Shown here piece by piece: positions 31,752-40,423 of a stretch of 45,539 bases of DNA (positions are counted from its first letter, which is position 1; the number at the start of each line of letters is the position of its first letter). The notes under the pieces were generated by a model that saw nothing but the letters and a program-made list of their open reading frames with translations, did no database searches and was not told where the DNA came from. The stretch comes from Actinomycetota bacterium (GTDB lineage Bacteria > Actinomycetota > Acidimicrobiia > Spongiisociales > UBA4744): the NCBI GenBank assembly GCA_013152275.1, contig JAADGS010000037.1:1-45539 (forward strand), read 5' to 3'. A program made the translations under genes and the position numbers.

Positions 31752-32393
31752 CTACCGGCCGGCCAACTGCTCGAGAATCTTGTAGAGCGTTTCGGGAGGC
31801 ATGTCGCCTTCGTTCCTGCCCACGACCTTGCCGTCTGCGCCGACGAAAACAACGAAGGGGAATCCGGAGAGACCGAACGCTCGTGCCGAGGAGCTGTTCG
31901 AGTTGTCCGCGATCGTGGGAACCGGCCAGTCGGCCAGCCACTTCGACGGCGGATAGTTCGGCTTGGCGGCGTTCACGCTCGTCGAGATGGAGAAGACTTC
32001 GACACCTTCCGGAATGCCGTTCGCCTTGATGTACGGGGTCAGCTCTTCCACCTCGGTCTGGCAGTGCGGGCACCAGTGGGCGAGCAGGATGATGGCTTTC
32101 GGTGTGCCGTCGTTCGTGATCGACAAGGGGGTCCCGTCGAAGGTCGCGCCGGTGATCTCGGGGGCCGGCATGCCGACGGCGGGATCGGCCGTTCCGCTCT
32201 GATACAAGGGCAGAGCCTGGCCGGTGATCTTGACCGACCTGGTCTGTTTGATGTTCGCGTCCCCGGAGCCGGATACGGTGGTGAGGAGAGCGACGAGTGC
32301 CACGACGGCAAGGACGGCGACGCCGATGAGAATGGGCGTCTTGCGTGAACGACGTTTCCGCGGGGGCGGCTTCTTGACGGCCTTCTTGCTCAT
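31752..32393 (-). CDS. Membrane-anchored thioredoxin-fold protein (first copy)
   Basis: A 213-residue paralogue of the protein at 30518-31171. A very basic N-terminus (KKPPPRKRRSRK) precedes one helix, then a thioredoxin domain with AHWCPHCQTEVEEL and the cis-proline loop GLSGFPFVVF. First gene of a three-gene disulfide operon, transcribed from a TATGCT -10 box about 32 nt upstream. The 5' untranslated region carries GAGGAA before ATG. The pair of paralogues may serve different substrates or act as donor and acceptor. Confidence 0.87.
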   Translation of the reverse strand: MSKKAVKKPPPRKRRSRKTPILIGVAVLAVVALVALLTTVSGSGDANIKQTRSVKITGQALPLYQSGTADPAVGMPAPEITGATFDGTPLSITNDGTPKAIILLAHWCPHCQTEVEELTPYIKANGIPEGVEVFSISTSVNAAKPNYPPSKWLADWPVPTIADNSNSSSARAFGLSGFPFVVFVGADGKVVGRNEGDMPPETLYKILEQLAGR

Positions 32394-32425
32394 GAGTTCC
32401 TCACAGGGAAGCGTGATACGTCGAG

Positions 32426-32431
32426 AGCATA
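32426..32431 (-). promoter_or_regulatory. -10 box for the disulfide operon
   Basis: TATGCT on the minus strand, about 32 nt before the ATG at 32393. Confidence 0.45.
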
Positions 32432-32449
32432 GCCTTGTGGGAGACGCGC

Positions 32450-34951
32450 CTATTCGGCCAGGTAGGCGGCCAGCCGCCCACCCGCCCGGTCACGGAACGC
32501 CGCCATCGCATCGAGCCGTTCGAGCTCCTGAGCGACGGCCTTCTCGGCATGGTGAACGGTTCTCCGGTCGAAGAACGCATGGACCTCGTCCGCCCTATTG
32601 CTCAACGTCCAGAGTGTTCCCAGCGTGCGTTTGAGCAGCGACGGCGGGAAGGCTCGGACCTGTTCCTCCCAGTGGCGGGTGTAGAGATCCCATGCGACCC
32701 GACCCGCCGTGCGGTTTGCGAGCAACTGTTCCACGACGAACGGAGCGTCCTGAGTTCTGATCCGGCCATCGAGTGCCATCGCGAAGGTGCGCTCGGCGAG
32801 GTCCGTATCCGGGAACAACGGCAATGCGTGCAGGTAGCGGTTCTCGTCCTGAGGCGTTTGTGCATGTTCATATTCGGAGAGGAACGTCTCGTAGTCGGCA
32901 AGTCCGGCATCCGCAGTGACGGTGATGACCGCCCGGGTCACCTCAGGGTCGAGAGCATGATCGAGAACGGCCGGCAGTAGTTCGACGGCACGGGCCCGAA
33001 CCCGGCTGTCGTGTCCATAGCGGCCGAGGGCCGAGATGAGCAGGCCGCGCAGGCGGCTGGTCTGACTGTCCTCATTCGGTCGAGGGTCCCAACCGAGGCG
33101 TTCGAGTGCCGGTGTGAGCAGATCGCGAACGTACCGCTCGAAGGCAGGGCTCGAATCGAACGTGTGATGGATCTGGTCGATGCTTCCGACGATCGCCGTC
33201 CACACTGCGTACTCGGTCTCGTTGCCGAAGCGGGTGAGGAGATCCAGATACGTGGCGATGTCGGTCTGGCCGGCGATGACACAGGCCCACGCGTCATCGA
33301 CGAGGCCGTATCGGTCGAGTGCGGAGAGGCGGTCGAGGCGATCGAGGAGGCGTTCGAGGAGATCCGGCGAGTAGCGGCTCCGGTAGTAGCCGTGCCCGCC
33401 GGCGTTTGCGAGCACCCAGTCCACGGGGTGCTCGACGTCGATGCGAATCTCTGGTGTGTCGAACACCACGTCGGTCCGATGGACCACATCACCGGCTCCG
33501 TAGGCGAGGGTGAGGGGGATCTGCCACAGGTCGTCATCACCGGACGGCCGGTACCGGAAGCGATGCTGTCGCGCGACGATGCTCCCGTCGTCCAGGCCGA
33601 TGTCCACCTGCGGGTAGCCGCCGGCAAAGATCCAGGACTTCATGACCGATCCGACCGGTTGGCCCGAGGCCTGTTCGAGAGCCGCCCACAGGTCGCTCGT
33701 CTCGGTGTTCGCGAACGCGTGAGTGTCCAGGTACGCCTTGATGCCCTTTCGGAAGACCTCTTCGCCGAGGAACTGCTGAAGCATGCGAACGAGTGAAGAG
33801 CCCTTCATGTAGGTGAGCACATCGAACATCTCGTCGGCCTCGTGCGGAGCGACGACGGGAAACTCGACGGGTCTGGTCGCCTGGAGGGCGTCGGTGATCA
33901 TGGATCGGGAGCGCAACGGCGCGAACGAAAGCCAGGTCTTCCATTCGGGTTTCCACGCATCCTGGGCGATCATCTCCATGAACGTCGCGAATGCCTCGTT
34001 GAGCCAGACGCCGTTCCACCACTTCATGGTCACGTAGTCACCGAACCACATGTGGGCGAGTTCGTGGGCGATGACCTCCGAGACGCGCCGTATCTCGGCG
34101 TGGGATGCGGTCTCGAGGTCGACGAGGAGGGTGCTTTCCCGGAACGTGACGGCACCGAGGTTCTCCATCGCTCCGAATGCGAAGTCGGGGATCGCGATGA
34201 GGTCCATCTTGTGTCCCTGGTATGGGATGTCGTAGTAGTCGGCCAGCCACTGCAGGTAGTGGGCACCGGCTTCGACTGCGAACTCGGCGAGCTGCTCCTG
34301 CCCGGCCTGATGGATCACTCGCAGGGGAACGCCACCGGCGTCGACCGGTTCGGTTGCGGTGAACGGTCCGACGACGAAGGCCACCAGATAGGTCGACATT
34401 CTGGGTGTGTCGGAGAAGAGGACCCTGATCGTGCCGTCGTCGAGCTTTGTTCGACCGATCTCGGCTCCGTTGGATACGGCGAGGAGACCCTCGGGCACAA
34501 CGAGAGTGATGCCGAACACGGCTTTGTATTCCGGTTCGTCCCAGCAGGGAAACGCGCGTCGGGCATCGGTCGCTTCGAACTGGGTTGTGGCGATGACGTG
34601 GTCGCGACCGTCTGCATCCGTGAACGTGCTCCGGTAGAAACCGTGGAGCTTGTCGTTGAGGATTCCAGAAAAGCGGAGAGACAGGGTGTGTTCTCCCGGC
34701 GGGATCTGCGCACCGTCGGACAGGCGGATCCGTTCCGTTTCGGACTCATAGGAGGTCGAGAGGCTGCGGTCGCCAAGCGTGGCTTCTTCGATCTCGATCT
34801 CGACGGCGTTGAGGATGATCTCATCGGTCGGCTCGTTGACCGTGACACGAATCGTCTCGGTTCCGGAGAACGTTGCCGCGTCGAGGTCCGGACGCAACGC
34901 GATGTCGTAGCGGCTTGGGAACGCGATCTTGGGAAGGCGGTAGGGATCCAT
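32450..34951 (-). CDS. pepN: M1-family aminopeptidase N
   Basis: An 833-residue cytoplasmic zinc peptidase. The exopeptidase motif GAMEN lies just before the zinc site HELAH at 296-300, with the third ligand E319 in LNEAFATF, spaced as HExxH-x18-E. The middle and C-terminal domains (ERAP1-like helical repeats) complete the size of actinobacterial PepN. It removes N-terminal residues from peptides in protein turnover. AGGAG lies 6 nt before the ATG and a TACCAT -10 box is 27 nt upstream. In-frame sequence before this ATG overlaps the divergent gene and is discarded. Confidence 0.95.
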   Translation of the reverse strand: MDPYRLPKIAFPSRYDIALRPDLDAATFSGTETIRVTVNEPTDEIILNAVEIEIEEATLGDRSLSTSYESETERIRLSDGAQIPPGEHTLSLRFSGILNDKLHGFYRSTFTDADGRDHVIATTQFEATDARRAFPCWDEPEYKAVFGITLVVPEGLLAVSNGAEIGRTKLDDGTIRVLFSDTPRMSTYLVAFVVGPFTATEPVDAGGVPLRVIHQAGQEQLAEFAVEAGAHYLQWLADYYDIPYQGHKMDLIAIPDFAFGAMENLGAVTFRESTLLVDLETASHAEIRRVSEVIAHELAHMWFGDYVTMKWWNGVWLNEAFATFMEMIAQDAWKPEWKTWLSFAPLRSRSMITDALQATRPVEFPVVAPHEADEMFDVLTYMKGSSLVRMLQQFLGEEVFRKGIKAYLDTHAFANTETSDLWAALEQASGQPVGSVMKSWIFAGGYPQVDIGLDDGSIVARQHRFRYRPSGDDDLWQIPLTLAYGAGDVVHRTDVVFDTPEIRIDVEHPVDWVLANAGGHGYYRSRYSPDLLERLLDRLDRLSALDRYGLVDDAWACVIAGQTDIATYLDLLTRFGNETEYAVWTAIVGSIDQIHHTFDSSPAFERYVRDLLTPALERLGWDPRPNEDSQTSRLRGLLISALGRYGHDSRVRARAVELLPAVLDHALDPEVTRAVITVTADAGLADYETFLSEYEHAQTPQDENRYLHALPLFPDTDLAERTFAMALDGRIRTQDAPFVVEQLLANRTAGRVAWDLYTRHWEEQVRAFPPSLLKRTLGTLWTLSNRADEVHAFFDRRTVHHAEKAVAQELERLDAMAAFRDRAGGRLAAYLAE

Positions 34952-34977
34952 GTGAGGCTCCTCGCTCGTGCCCGGCG

Positions 34978-34983
34978 ATGGTA
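34978..34983 (-). promoter_or_regulatory. -10 box for pepN
   Basis: TACCAT on the minus strand, giving a 5' leader of about 20 nt that includes AGGAG. Confidence 0.45.
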
Positions 34984-35009
34984 GCGACGGCTCACGGGCT
35001 GCCGGCCGG

Positions 35010-35015
35010 TAGGGT
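35010..35015 (+). promoter_or_regulatory. -10 box for the PAP2 gene
   Basis: TAGGGT, 21 nt before the ATG at 35037, followed by GGAAGGAG. Confidence 0.45.
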
Positions 35016-35036
35016 TCGGCGGACGGAAGGAGACCG

Positions 35037-35930
35037 ATGGAAGCGATCTTGCGATGGGGCGTCGATGTCGTTCTGTGGCTCCAGCAGGCGAGCCCGTCGT
35101 TGGACGGACTCTTCAAGGCGCTGACGTTTCTTGGGAGCGAGGAGTTCTACCTGGTGCTGCTCCCGTTGGTCTATTGGAGTGTGGACCGCGTCATCGGGAT
35201 GCGGCTGATCGTGCTCCTGCTGTTCTCCAACCTGGTCAACATGGCGGTGAAGCTGCTCGCAGCCCAGCCGAGGCCCTTTACCTACGACGCCCGGGTGAAG
35301 GCGATCACCCACGAGGCCTCATATGGCTTCCCTTCGGGGCATACGCAGAACACGGTCGCGGTGTGGGGATACCTCGGATCGAGAGTCCGGGCAGGGTGGT
35401 TCTGGGCTCTGGCAGGCCTGCTGATGGTGGGAGTGCCGCTTTCCCGCATCTACCTCGGTGTGCATTTTCCCACCGACGTGCTCGGAGGGTATGTCATCGG
35501 TGCCGTCGTCCTGTGGTTGTTCTTGCGCTTCTGGAAGCCGGTCGAGCGCTGGTTCTGTGATCTCGCGCTCGTGTGGCAACTGGCGATCACCGCGTTTGGT
35601 CCCCTGGCGCTGCTCGCTCTGCACGTCTCCGAATCGGTTATGACCGGCGTGGGCACGATGGTCGGTATGGGGGTCGGCTTCGTGTTGGAGCGGCACTGGG
35701 TTCGGTTCGAGACTGCCGGACCGGCCATGCACCGTGTCCTGCGGCTCCTCATCGGGTTGGTCGTCATCATCGGGCTTTGGGCGGGCCTTAGGGCGCTGTT
35801 CGCCGGCATCGAACCGGCCTTGGTGCTGCGTTTCGTCCGGTACGCCCTCGTCGGACTGTGGGGGGCGTTCGGGGCACCGTGGCTGTTCGTCCGGTTGAAG
35901 ATTGCGCCTCAGAGCACGATGCCTGCCTGA
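35037..35930 (+). CDS. PAP2-family membrane phosphatase
   Basis: A 297-residue protein with about seven helices. The three phosphatase motifs are present: [19 protein letters not shown] and [16 protein letters not shown], giving the conserved Lys-Arg, Ser-Gly-His and Arg-His-Asp residues. Such enzymes dephosphorylate lipid phosphates such as undecaprenyl pyrophosphate or phosphatidate. The C-terminal part has extra helices beyond the catalytic core. GGAAGGAG precedes the ATG. Its last 22 bp overlap the end of the convergent secernin-like gene. Confidence 0.92.
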   Translation: MEAILRWGVDVVLWLQQASPSLDGLFKALTFLGSEEFYLVLLPLVYWSVDRVIGMRLIVLLLFSNLVNMAVKLLAAQPRPFTYDARVKAITHEASYGFPSGHTQNTVAVWGYLGSRVRAGWFWALAGLLMVGVPLSRIYLGVHFPTDVLGGYVIGAVVLWLFLRFWKPVERWFCDLALVWQLAITAFGPLALLALHVSESVMTGVGTMVGMGVGFVLERHWVRFETAGPAMHRVLRLLIGLVVIIGLWAGLRALFAGIEPALVLRFVRYALVGLWGAFGAPWLFVRLKIAPQSTMPA

Positions 35931-37090
35931 CGGTTTCTCACACGCCAGTAGTGGCGCACATAGGGGGGACGCCGATCCGGCGTGTCCGGAATCCGCTCGG
36001 TCCACGCGGCGAGCAGGTCGTGGGCTTGGGCGAACGCATTCTCCGGACTCGGGGGATCCTCGAGCCATCGGCGCTCGATGTCGTCTCGTTCGGAGTCGAA
36101 CAGCGGGAGGAGTCGGCTCGGGTCGCGCAGCACTCTGCGGTGGAGGGGCTCGTGCGCCCACCAGAGGGTTCGGGGATCGTAGGCGGCAGTGGGCTCGGGG
36201 CCGAGGTCGAGTGGCTGCAGGACGTTCACGGGTTTGAAGAGGCCGGTGCAGGGGGCAGAGGTGCCGGTCACCCAGTGGTGAGATCCGACGGAGGTGAGTT
36301 CCGCGACCCAGGAGGCGACGGACTCCGATCCGGCTGCAAGCCCCCCTGCGTGCATGCATGGTGCGGCCATCGCACCGTTGAGGATCCCGTACCGGGGTTC
36401 GTCCCCGCCGTGATCGCGGAGCAGGGCCATCAGGTCCGCGGGTCCGGTCGCTGCGGCCGCCCTGGCCTGGGTGAGCGGCTGTCGAACCCTGCAGGCAGAG
36501 ACCTTTGTCTTGAGCCGGTCGGAGTGCTGCTCGGCGAAGCCGGGAATCGTCAAACCGTTCGAGATGCTCCGCGCCCCATCGGTGACGCGTTCGACCTCCC
36601 ACAGCTTGCCGGCCGTCTCGAGCACGAAGGCTTCGCGGGGGTCGGCGACGAGAAAGCTGTTGTGGTACGTGAAACGCGGGTGCTCGAATCCGCAACCGCC
36701 GCCCTGACCGTGGCGTTCGAGGAGATCGGTGATGGTGTCGACGGCGGTCCTCGCGGAGTCGGCCCGCTCCAGGGCAAGACGGATCATGTCCATGCCGGTG
36801 AGGCCGGTTTTCGCGTAGGGCTGATCGGTGAAGACCGCCTCGTTGCCGATCGTCACGCCGTGTTCGTTCGCTCCGATCTCCGCGCCCCACATCCAGAAGG
36901 GTCGAGAGAGCAGCACGGCGTTGGTTTCCGGCACCTGTGGGATCTCGATGTGCGTGCAGCGCACCGTTGCGCCGGCCGGGTAGGTTCGCCGTGGCTGCCA
37001 ATCGAGGAGCTGGGCCTCGTTGGGGTCCCGATCCGAGTTCTTCGCGAAGAGCACCCGGTCCGGTTGGACGATGACGACCGTGTCGCACAT
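35909..37090 (-). CDS. Secernin-like / C69-type Ntn hydrolase
   Basis: A 393-residue protein starting [27 protein letters not shown], the secernin signature: Met removal would expose Cys2 as the N-terminal nucleophile. Further family marks are [34 protein letters not shown] and ISNGLTI. The family is related to C69 dipeptidases and to eukaryotic secernins; the bacterial role is not known. No signal peptide, so cytoplasmic. A TAGGCT -10 box is 7 nt before the ATG. It diverges from ppgK across a symmetric repeat region. The long plus-strand frame over this gene is antisense. Confidence 0.9.
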   Translation of the reverse strand: MCDTVVIVQPDRVLFAKNSDRDPNEAQLLDWQPRRTYPAGATVRCTHIEIPQVPETNAVLLSRPFWMWGAEIGANEHGVTIGNEAVFTDQPYAKTGLTGMDMIRLALERADSARTAVDTITDLLERHGQGGGCGFEHPRFTYHNSFLVADPREAFVLETAGKLWEVERVTDGARSISNGLTIPGFAEQHSDRLKTKVSACRVRQPLTQARAAAATGPADLMALLRDHGGDEPRYGILNGAMAAPCMHAGGLAAGSESVASWVAELTSVGSHHWVTGTSAPCTGLFKPVNVLQPLDLGPEPTAAYDPRTLWWAHEPLHRRVLRDPSRLLPLFDSERDDIERRWLEDPPSPENAFAQAHDLLAAWTERIPDTPDRRPPYVRHYWRVRNRQAGIVL

Positions 37091-37097
37091 GGATCCG

Positions 37098-37227
37098 AGC
37101 CTATCTCTTTCTCGTCAATGGCGCCGTCGCTATTCGACGCTGCCATTGACAGGAACAAGGGGTTGTGTTTCTCGTCAATGCCGCCGTCGCCATTCGACGC
37201 CAGCATTGACGAGAAACTCGATATCCT
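37098..37227. promoter_or_regulatory. Symmetric divergent promoter region of the secernin-like gene and ppgK
   Basis: The minus-strand -10 box TAGGCT is at 37098-37103 and the plus-strand -10 box TATCCT at 37222-37227, each 7 nt from its start codon. The 13-mer CATTGACGAGAAA points toward each box and ends 4 to 5 bp from it (37108-37120 on the minus strand, 37204-37216 on the plus strand). One regulator could thus act on both genes alike. Confidence 0.55.
37108..37216. repeat. Two tandem palindromic units with a 60-bp period
   Basis: Unit 1 is 37108-37155 and unit 2 is 37168-37216. Each has an outer arm TTTCTCGTCAATG, an inner hairpin CGTCG-5 nt-CGACG, and an outer inverted arm. The outer arms of unit 2 pair perfectly over 13 bp; unit 1 pairs less well (CATTGACAGGAA). 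The units can fold into a stem with an internal hairpin. Confidence 0.75.
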
Positions 37228-37234
37228 TGTGTTT

Positions 37235-37963
37235 GTGGAAATCCTGGGCATCGACATCGGCGGGTCGGGCATCAAGGGTGCTCCCGTCGACATCGCGCGG
37301 GGAGCACTGACCCGTGAGCGATACAAGATCCTGACGCCTCGACCCGCCACTCCCGAGGCGGTCGCCGGGGTCGTCGCGGAACTCGTGGCCCATTTCGAAT
37401 GGCAAGGCCCGATCGGCTGTACGTTTCCCGCCGTTGTGCGCCGCGGCGTCATCTACACGGCCGCGAATGTGGATCAGTCGTGGGTCGGTGTGGACGGCGA
37501 AGCGCTGTTCAAAGGGGCGACGGGGCTGTCGGTGAAGCTCCTCAATGATGCGGATGCGGCCGGAGTTGCCGAGATGCGGTTCGGCGCCGGCAAAGGATGC
37601 GACGGCGTCGTCGTGTTGCTGACGTTCGGGACCGGTATCGGGAGCGGCATGTTCATCGACGGTCGGCTGATGCCGAACACCGAACTCGGACACCTGGAGT
37701 TCCGGGGCGACGATGCCGAACACTACGCCGCAGCCCGGATTCGCAAGGAGGAGAAGCTGAGTTGGCACGAGTGGGGGAGGAGAGTCGATCGTCTTCTCGA
37801 TTATCTCGACTTGCTGTTCTCTCCCGACCTCATCATCGTGGGCGGCGGGGTGAGTCGCCGGTTCGAGCGTTTCTCCGAAGCGCTCTCAGTGAGAACCAAG
37901 GTCGTTCCGGCCCTTCTCCAGAATGAGGCGGGCATCATCGGGGCTGCGCTGGCTGCTTCCTGA
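37235..37963 (+). CDS. ppgK: Polyphosphate glucokinase
   Basis: A 242-residue sugar kinase of the ROK/actin fold. It starts [18 protein letters not shown] (phosphate loop 1), with IGCTFPAVV, the substrate segment [29 protein letters not shown] (catalytic Asp) and [12 protein letters not shown] (phosphate loop 2), then NTELGHLEF with the ROK-type Glu-His. The TELGHLEF and short length match polyphosphate/ATP glucokinases of actinobacteria, which phosphorylate glucose from polyphosphate. The GTG at 37235 is chosen for its TATCCT -10 box 7 nt upstream; the frame extends far further but only through antisense DNA. Confidence 0.93.
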   Translation: MEILGIDIGGSGIKGAPVDIARGALTRERYKILTPRPATPEAVAGVVAELVAHFEWQGPIGCTFPAVVRRGVIYTAANVDQSWVGVDGEALFKGATGLSVKLLNDADAAGVAEMRFGAGKGCDGVVVLLTFGTGIGSGMFIDGRLMPNTELGHLEFRGDDAEHYAAARIRKEEKLSWHEWGRRVDRLLDYLDLLFSPDLIIVGGGVSRRFERFSEALSVRTKVVPALLQNEAGIIGAALAAS

Positions 37964-37974
37964 TCCCCGACTAC

Positions 37975-38021
37975 CGGCCTTCACGCCATTCTGTCGGGCA
38001 AACACTGGCCGTGAGTTTTTT
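37975..38021 (+). terminator. Weak rho-independent-like terminator after ppgK
   Basis: CGGCC (37975-37979) can pair with GGCCG (38007-38011), and a run of six T follows at 38016-38021. The stem is short and the loop long, so the call rests mainly on the T run and its position. Confidence 0.35.
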
Positions 38022-38089
38022 CGTTGTATTGGCGACACGATGGAGCCTGCGTGTGGGATGATGCAGCGAGTCTCGGAGGAGGGATTTCT

Positions 38090-38641
38090 ATGACCAGCGA
38101 TGGTGCAGAAGGAACTGTGAGCGAAACGATGATAAATCGAGTCGTTCGTGCCGTGAAGCTTGATCCGACTTTGTACAGAGAGGTGTCCAAAGACGGAACC
38201 AAGACGACCGAAGCGATGATCGTCGTCGCCATTGCCGTCCTCATCGGGGGACTCGGCCCGATCATCGGTCCTGGCCACTTCAGAATCGGTGGCTGGATCC
38301 TGATGGCGATTCTTGCTCCGACGCTCTTCCTGGCAATCGGCACGGGTGTGTTGTGGCTCGTCGGAAAGCTGTTCAGCGGCAAGGCGGAGTTCATCGAGAT
38401 GTTCCGTCCGCTCGGCTACGCGTATGCGCCTTACGCTCTCGGGATCATCCCGTTCATCGGCGGCATCGTCGGAGGGATTTGGTCGATTGTCTGCGCTGTC
38501 ATCGCCGTGCGTGAGTCGGAGGAGGTCTCGACCGGTGCATCCGTTGCCATCGTGTTGATCCCGGCGGCGATTCTCTTCATTCTGATGTTGATCGCCGGTA
38601 CCGTCATCGGCCTGACGATGCTTGGGTTGGCCAGGGGCTGA
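38090..38641 (+). CDS. YIP1-family membrane protein
   Basis: A 183-residue protein with a cytoplasmic N-terminus of about 45 residues (NRVVRAVKLDPTLYREVSKDG) and five helices. The motif FRPLGYAYAPYALGIIPFIGGIVGGIWSIVCAVIAVRE is the Yip1/YIP1 domain signature seen in bacterial members. Function in bacteria is unknown; the domain occurs in membrane-remodelling or transport contexts. GGAGGAGGG lies about 7 nt before the ATG and fixes this start over an earlier in-frame ATG at 38024. Confidence 0.87.
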   Translation: MTSDGAEGTVSETMINRVVRAVKLDPTLYREVSKDGTKTTEAMIVVAIAVLIGGLGPIIGPGHFRIGGWILMAILAPTLFLAIGTGVLWLVGKLFSGKAEFIEMFRPLGYAYAPYALGIIPFIGGIVGGIWSIVCAVIAVRESEEVSTGASVAIVLIPAAILFILMLIAGTVIGLTMLGLARG

Positions 38642-38660
38642 GGACTCGCATCGGAGCTAC

Positions 38661-38689
38661 AAGGTTCGGGGCAGCATGCCCCGAACCTT
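38661..38689. terminator. Strong bidirectional terminator hairpin
   Basis: AAGGTTCGGGGCA (38661-38673) and TGCCCCGAACCTT (38677-38689) make a perfect 13-bp stem with a 3-nt loop, flanked by A and T runs. It lies between the convergent YIP1 and hflX genes. Confidence 0.85.
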
Positions 38690-38747
38690 TTCTCTCGGAG
38701 ATCCCGGACCTGCGCCGACGGACGGGACCATGAGCCTGACCGACCGT

Positions 38748-40034
38748 TCAGGCGATCGCCGCCTCGAATCTCTCGACACGGTCTGAGGCGAGCCGCACGG
38801 TGACCGTGATCGCGGTCTCCCCATGCCGTTCATCCACCACTTCGCCCTCCCGATACAGGGCGGCGAGGACTTCTCCACGCGTGTAGGGGATCGTCAAGGT
38901 CGTAATAACCGTCGCTGGACTGAGGGCGTCTCCGATTCGCTCCAACAGCTCATCGATGCCTTCGCCGGTGGCCGCCGAGAACGCGAGAGCCTCCGGGTGC
39001 AGAGTGAGCAGGCGGCGGAGGTGGACGGGATTCGCCGAGTCCTGTTTGTTGAGCGCCAGCAACTCCGGAATCGCTGCGGCGTCGAGATCGGCGAGCACAT
39101 TCCTCACCGTGGCAATGTGGGATTCGGCATCGGGATCCGAAGCGTCGACCACATGGATCATCAGGGTGGCGTCGGCGACCTCGTCGAGTGTGGATCGGAA
39201 TGCTTCGATGAGTCCGTGGGGGATGCGTCGTACGAACCCGACCGTGTCGGAGAAGACGACTTGCCGACCGTCGGGAATCTGGAATCTTCTGATCGTGGCA
39301 TCCAGTGTCGAGAACAGACGATCTTCCACGAGTACGTCGGTTCCGGTGAGGCGGTTCAGCAGTGTCGACTTTCCTGCATTCGTGTAGCCGACAAGAGCAA
39401 TCAAAGGGACGTTGCCTTTTCGGCGAGCCTTGCGTTGGGTCGTCCGAGTGCCGCGAAGCTTCGCAAGGTCCCGTTCGAGGCGGGTGATCCGCTGCTCGAT
39501 CCGACGTCGATCGGTCTCCAGTTTCGTCTCGCCGGGCCCGCGAGTCCCGATGCCTCCAGCCTGTCTGCTCAAAGCCGTGCCGTGTCCGCGTAGCCGTGGA
39601 AGGTGGTAGCGAAGTAGCGCCAGTTCGACTTGGAGCATGCCGGCTCTGCTCGTGGCGTGCTGAGCGAAGATGTCGAGGATCAGTCCGGATCGGTCGACGA
39701 CGTCGCAGCCGAAGATCTTCTGGAGATTCCGCTGTTGGGTCGGCGTGAGGTCGTCGTCGAAGATGACGACATCGATGTCGAGACGCCGGGTCTGCTCGGC
39801 CAGCCGAGATGCCTGGCCTGAACCGATGAACGTTGCAGGATCCGGTTTCCTACGCCGCAGGGATGTTCGGTCGACAGGGTCGGACCCGGCGGTATCGGTC
39901 AAGCGAGCCAGCTCATCGAGCGAAGCGGCGCTGTCAAACAGGGAACCGACCAGGTACGCACGCTGTCGGGTGATCTCGAGGTCGGTAACCGTGGCCGTCA
40001 GTCTGCGTCCGGCACGACCTTCCGACGGAGTCAC
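38748..40034 (-). CDS. hflX: GTPase HflX
   Basis: A 428-residue ribosome-associated GTPase. The N-terminal domain includes DPATFIGSGQASRLAE, VVIFDDDLTPTQQRNLQKIFGCDVVDRSGLILDIFAQHA and GGIGTRGPGETKLETDRR, all HflX hallmarks. The G domain has G1 LVGYTNAGKSTL, G3 DTVGFV, G4 NKQD and G5 SAATGEG. HflX splits or rescues stalled 70S ribosomes in the family. The GTG start overlaps the stop of the small upstream gene (GTGA). The bidirectional hairpin at 38661 ends it. Confidence 0.95.
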   Translation of the reverse strand: MTPSEGRAGRRLTATVTDLEITRQRAYLVGSLFDSAASLDELARLTDTAGSDPVDRTSLRRRKPDPATFIGSGQASRLAEQTRRLDIDVVIFDDDLTPTQQRNLQKIFGCDVVDRSGLILDIFAQHATSRAGMLQVELALLRYHLPRLRGHGTALSRQAGGIGTRGPGETKLETDRRRIEQRITRLERDLAKLRGTRTTQRKARRKGNVPLIALVGYTNAGKSTLLNRLTGTDVLVEDRLFSTLDATIRRFQIPDGRQVVFSDTVGFVRRIPHGLIEAFRSTLDEVADATLMIHVVDASDPDAESHIATVRNVLADLDAAAIPELLALNKQDSANPVHLRRLLTLHPEALAFSAATGEGIDELLERIGDALSPATVITTLTIPYTRGEVLAALYREGEVVDERHGETAITVTVRLASDRVERFEAAIA

Positions 40035-40342
40035 AAGTAGCGGCCTCCGGGAGACTGATCTTCGTGCCGTTCCTCGGCGATGATCTGTGCTTCCCGTACG
40101 GCGATCACGACCTGGCCGGTGATCGGCCAAATGAACCGCCACGCCTCCGTGGGAACTGCCCAGAACCGGTCACCGGTCTCGACGTCGACGAGTGCGAGGG
40201 CCTCGGTCGACTTCTCTGCGACGGTCGCGGCCGGCACAAGCAACCCGGAGCGGGTGGTGGACTCTTGGACGAGATGGCCGACACGCCATCCGGGAAGTAC
40301 CCGGAAGCCGTCGGCATCGCCGGAGATCGGACCGTTGTTCAC
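40031..40342 (-). CDS. Small protein of unknown function coupled to hflX
   Basis: About 103 residues from GTG 40342, or 123 from GTG 40402; neither start has a convincing ribosome site. The sequence includes RVLPGWRVGHLVQESTTRSGLLVPAATV, then EALALVDVETGDRFWAVPTEAWRFIWPI and a C-terminal helix VVIAVREAQIIAEERHE. This looks like a small beta-rich cytoplasmic domain; I do not recognise the family. The GTGA overlap with hflX suggests coupled translation and a possible link to ribosome function, which is inference only. It diverges from the M16 protease genes. Confidence 0.6.
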   Translation of the reverse strand: MNNGPISGDADGFRVLPGWRVGHLVQESTTRSGLLVPAATVAEKSTEALALVDVETGDRFWAVPTEAWRFIWPITGQVVIAVREAQIIAEERHEDQSPGGRYL

Positions 40343-40409
40343 GGCTCCATGGTGGCACACGCCGGCACTTGACTCCAGTCCGAAATGTTCGCCGGCCGGC
40401 ACTCTCCTG

Positions 40410-40415
40410 TAGCCT
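40410..40415 (+). promoter_or_regulatory. -10 box for the M16 protease operon
   Basis: TAGCCT, 8 nt before the ATG at 40424, with no ribosome site. Confidence 0.5.
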
Positions 40416-40423
40416 GCCCCGGA

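Noticed and set aside
30817-32311. Selenocysteine in the two thioredoxin-fold proteins
   Set aside because: Both redox motifs are ordinary WCPHC with no in-frame UGA; Sec is seen only in selD.
35858-37234. N-terminal extension of ppgK by 459 codons
   Set aside because: It is antisense to the secernin-like gene. The kinase domain begins right at GTG 37235.
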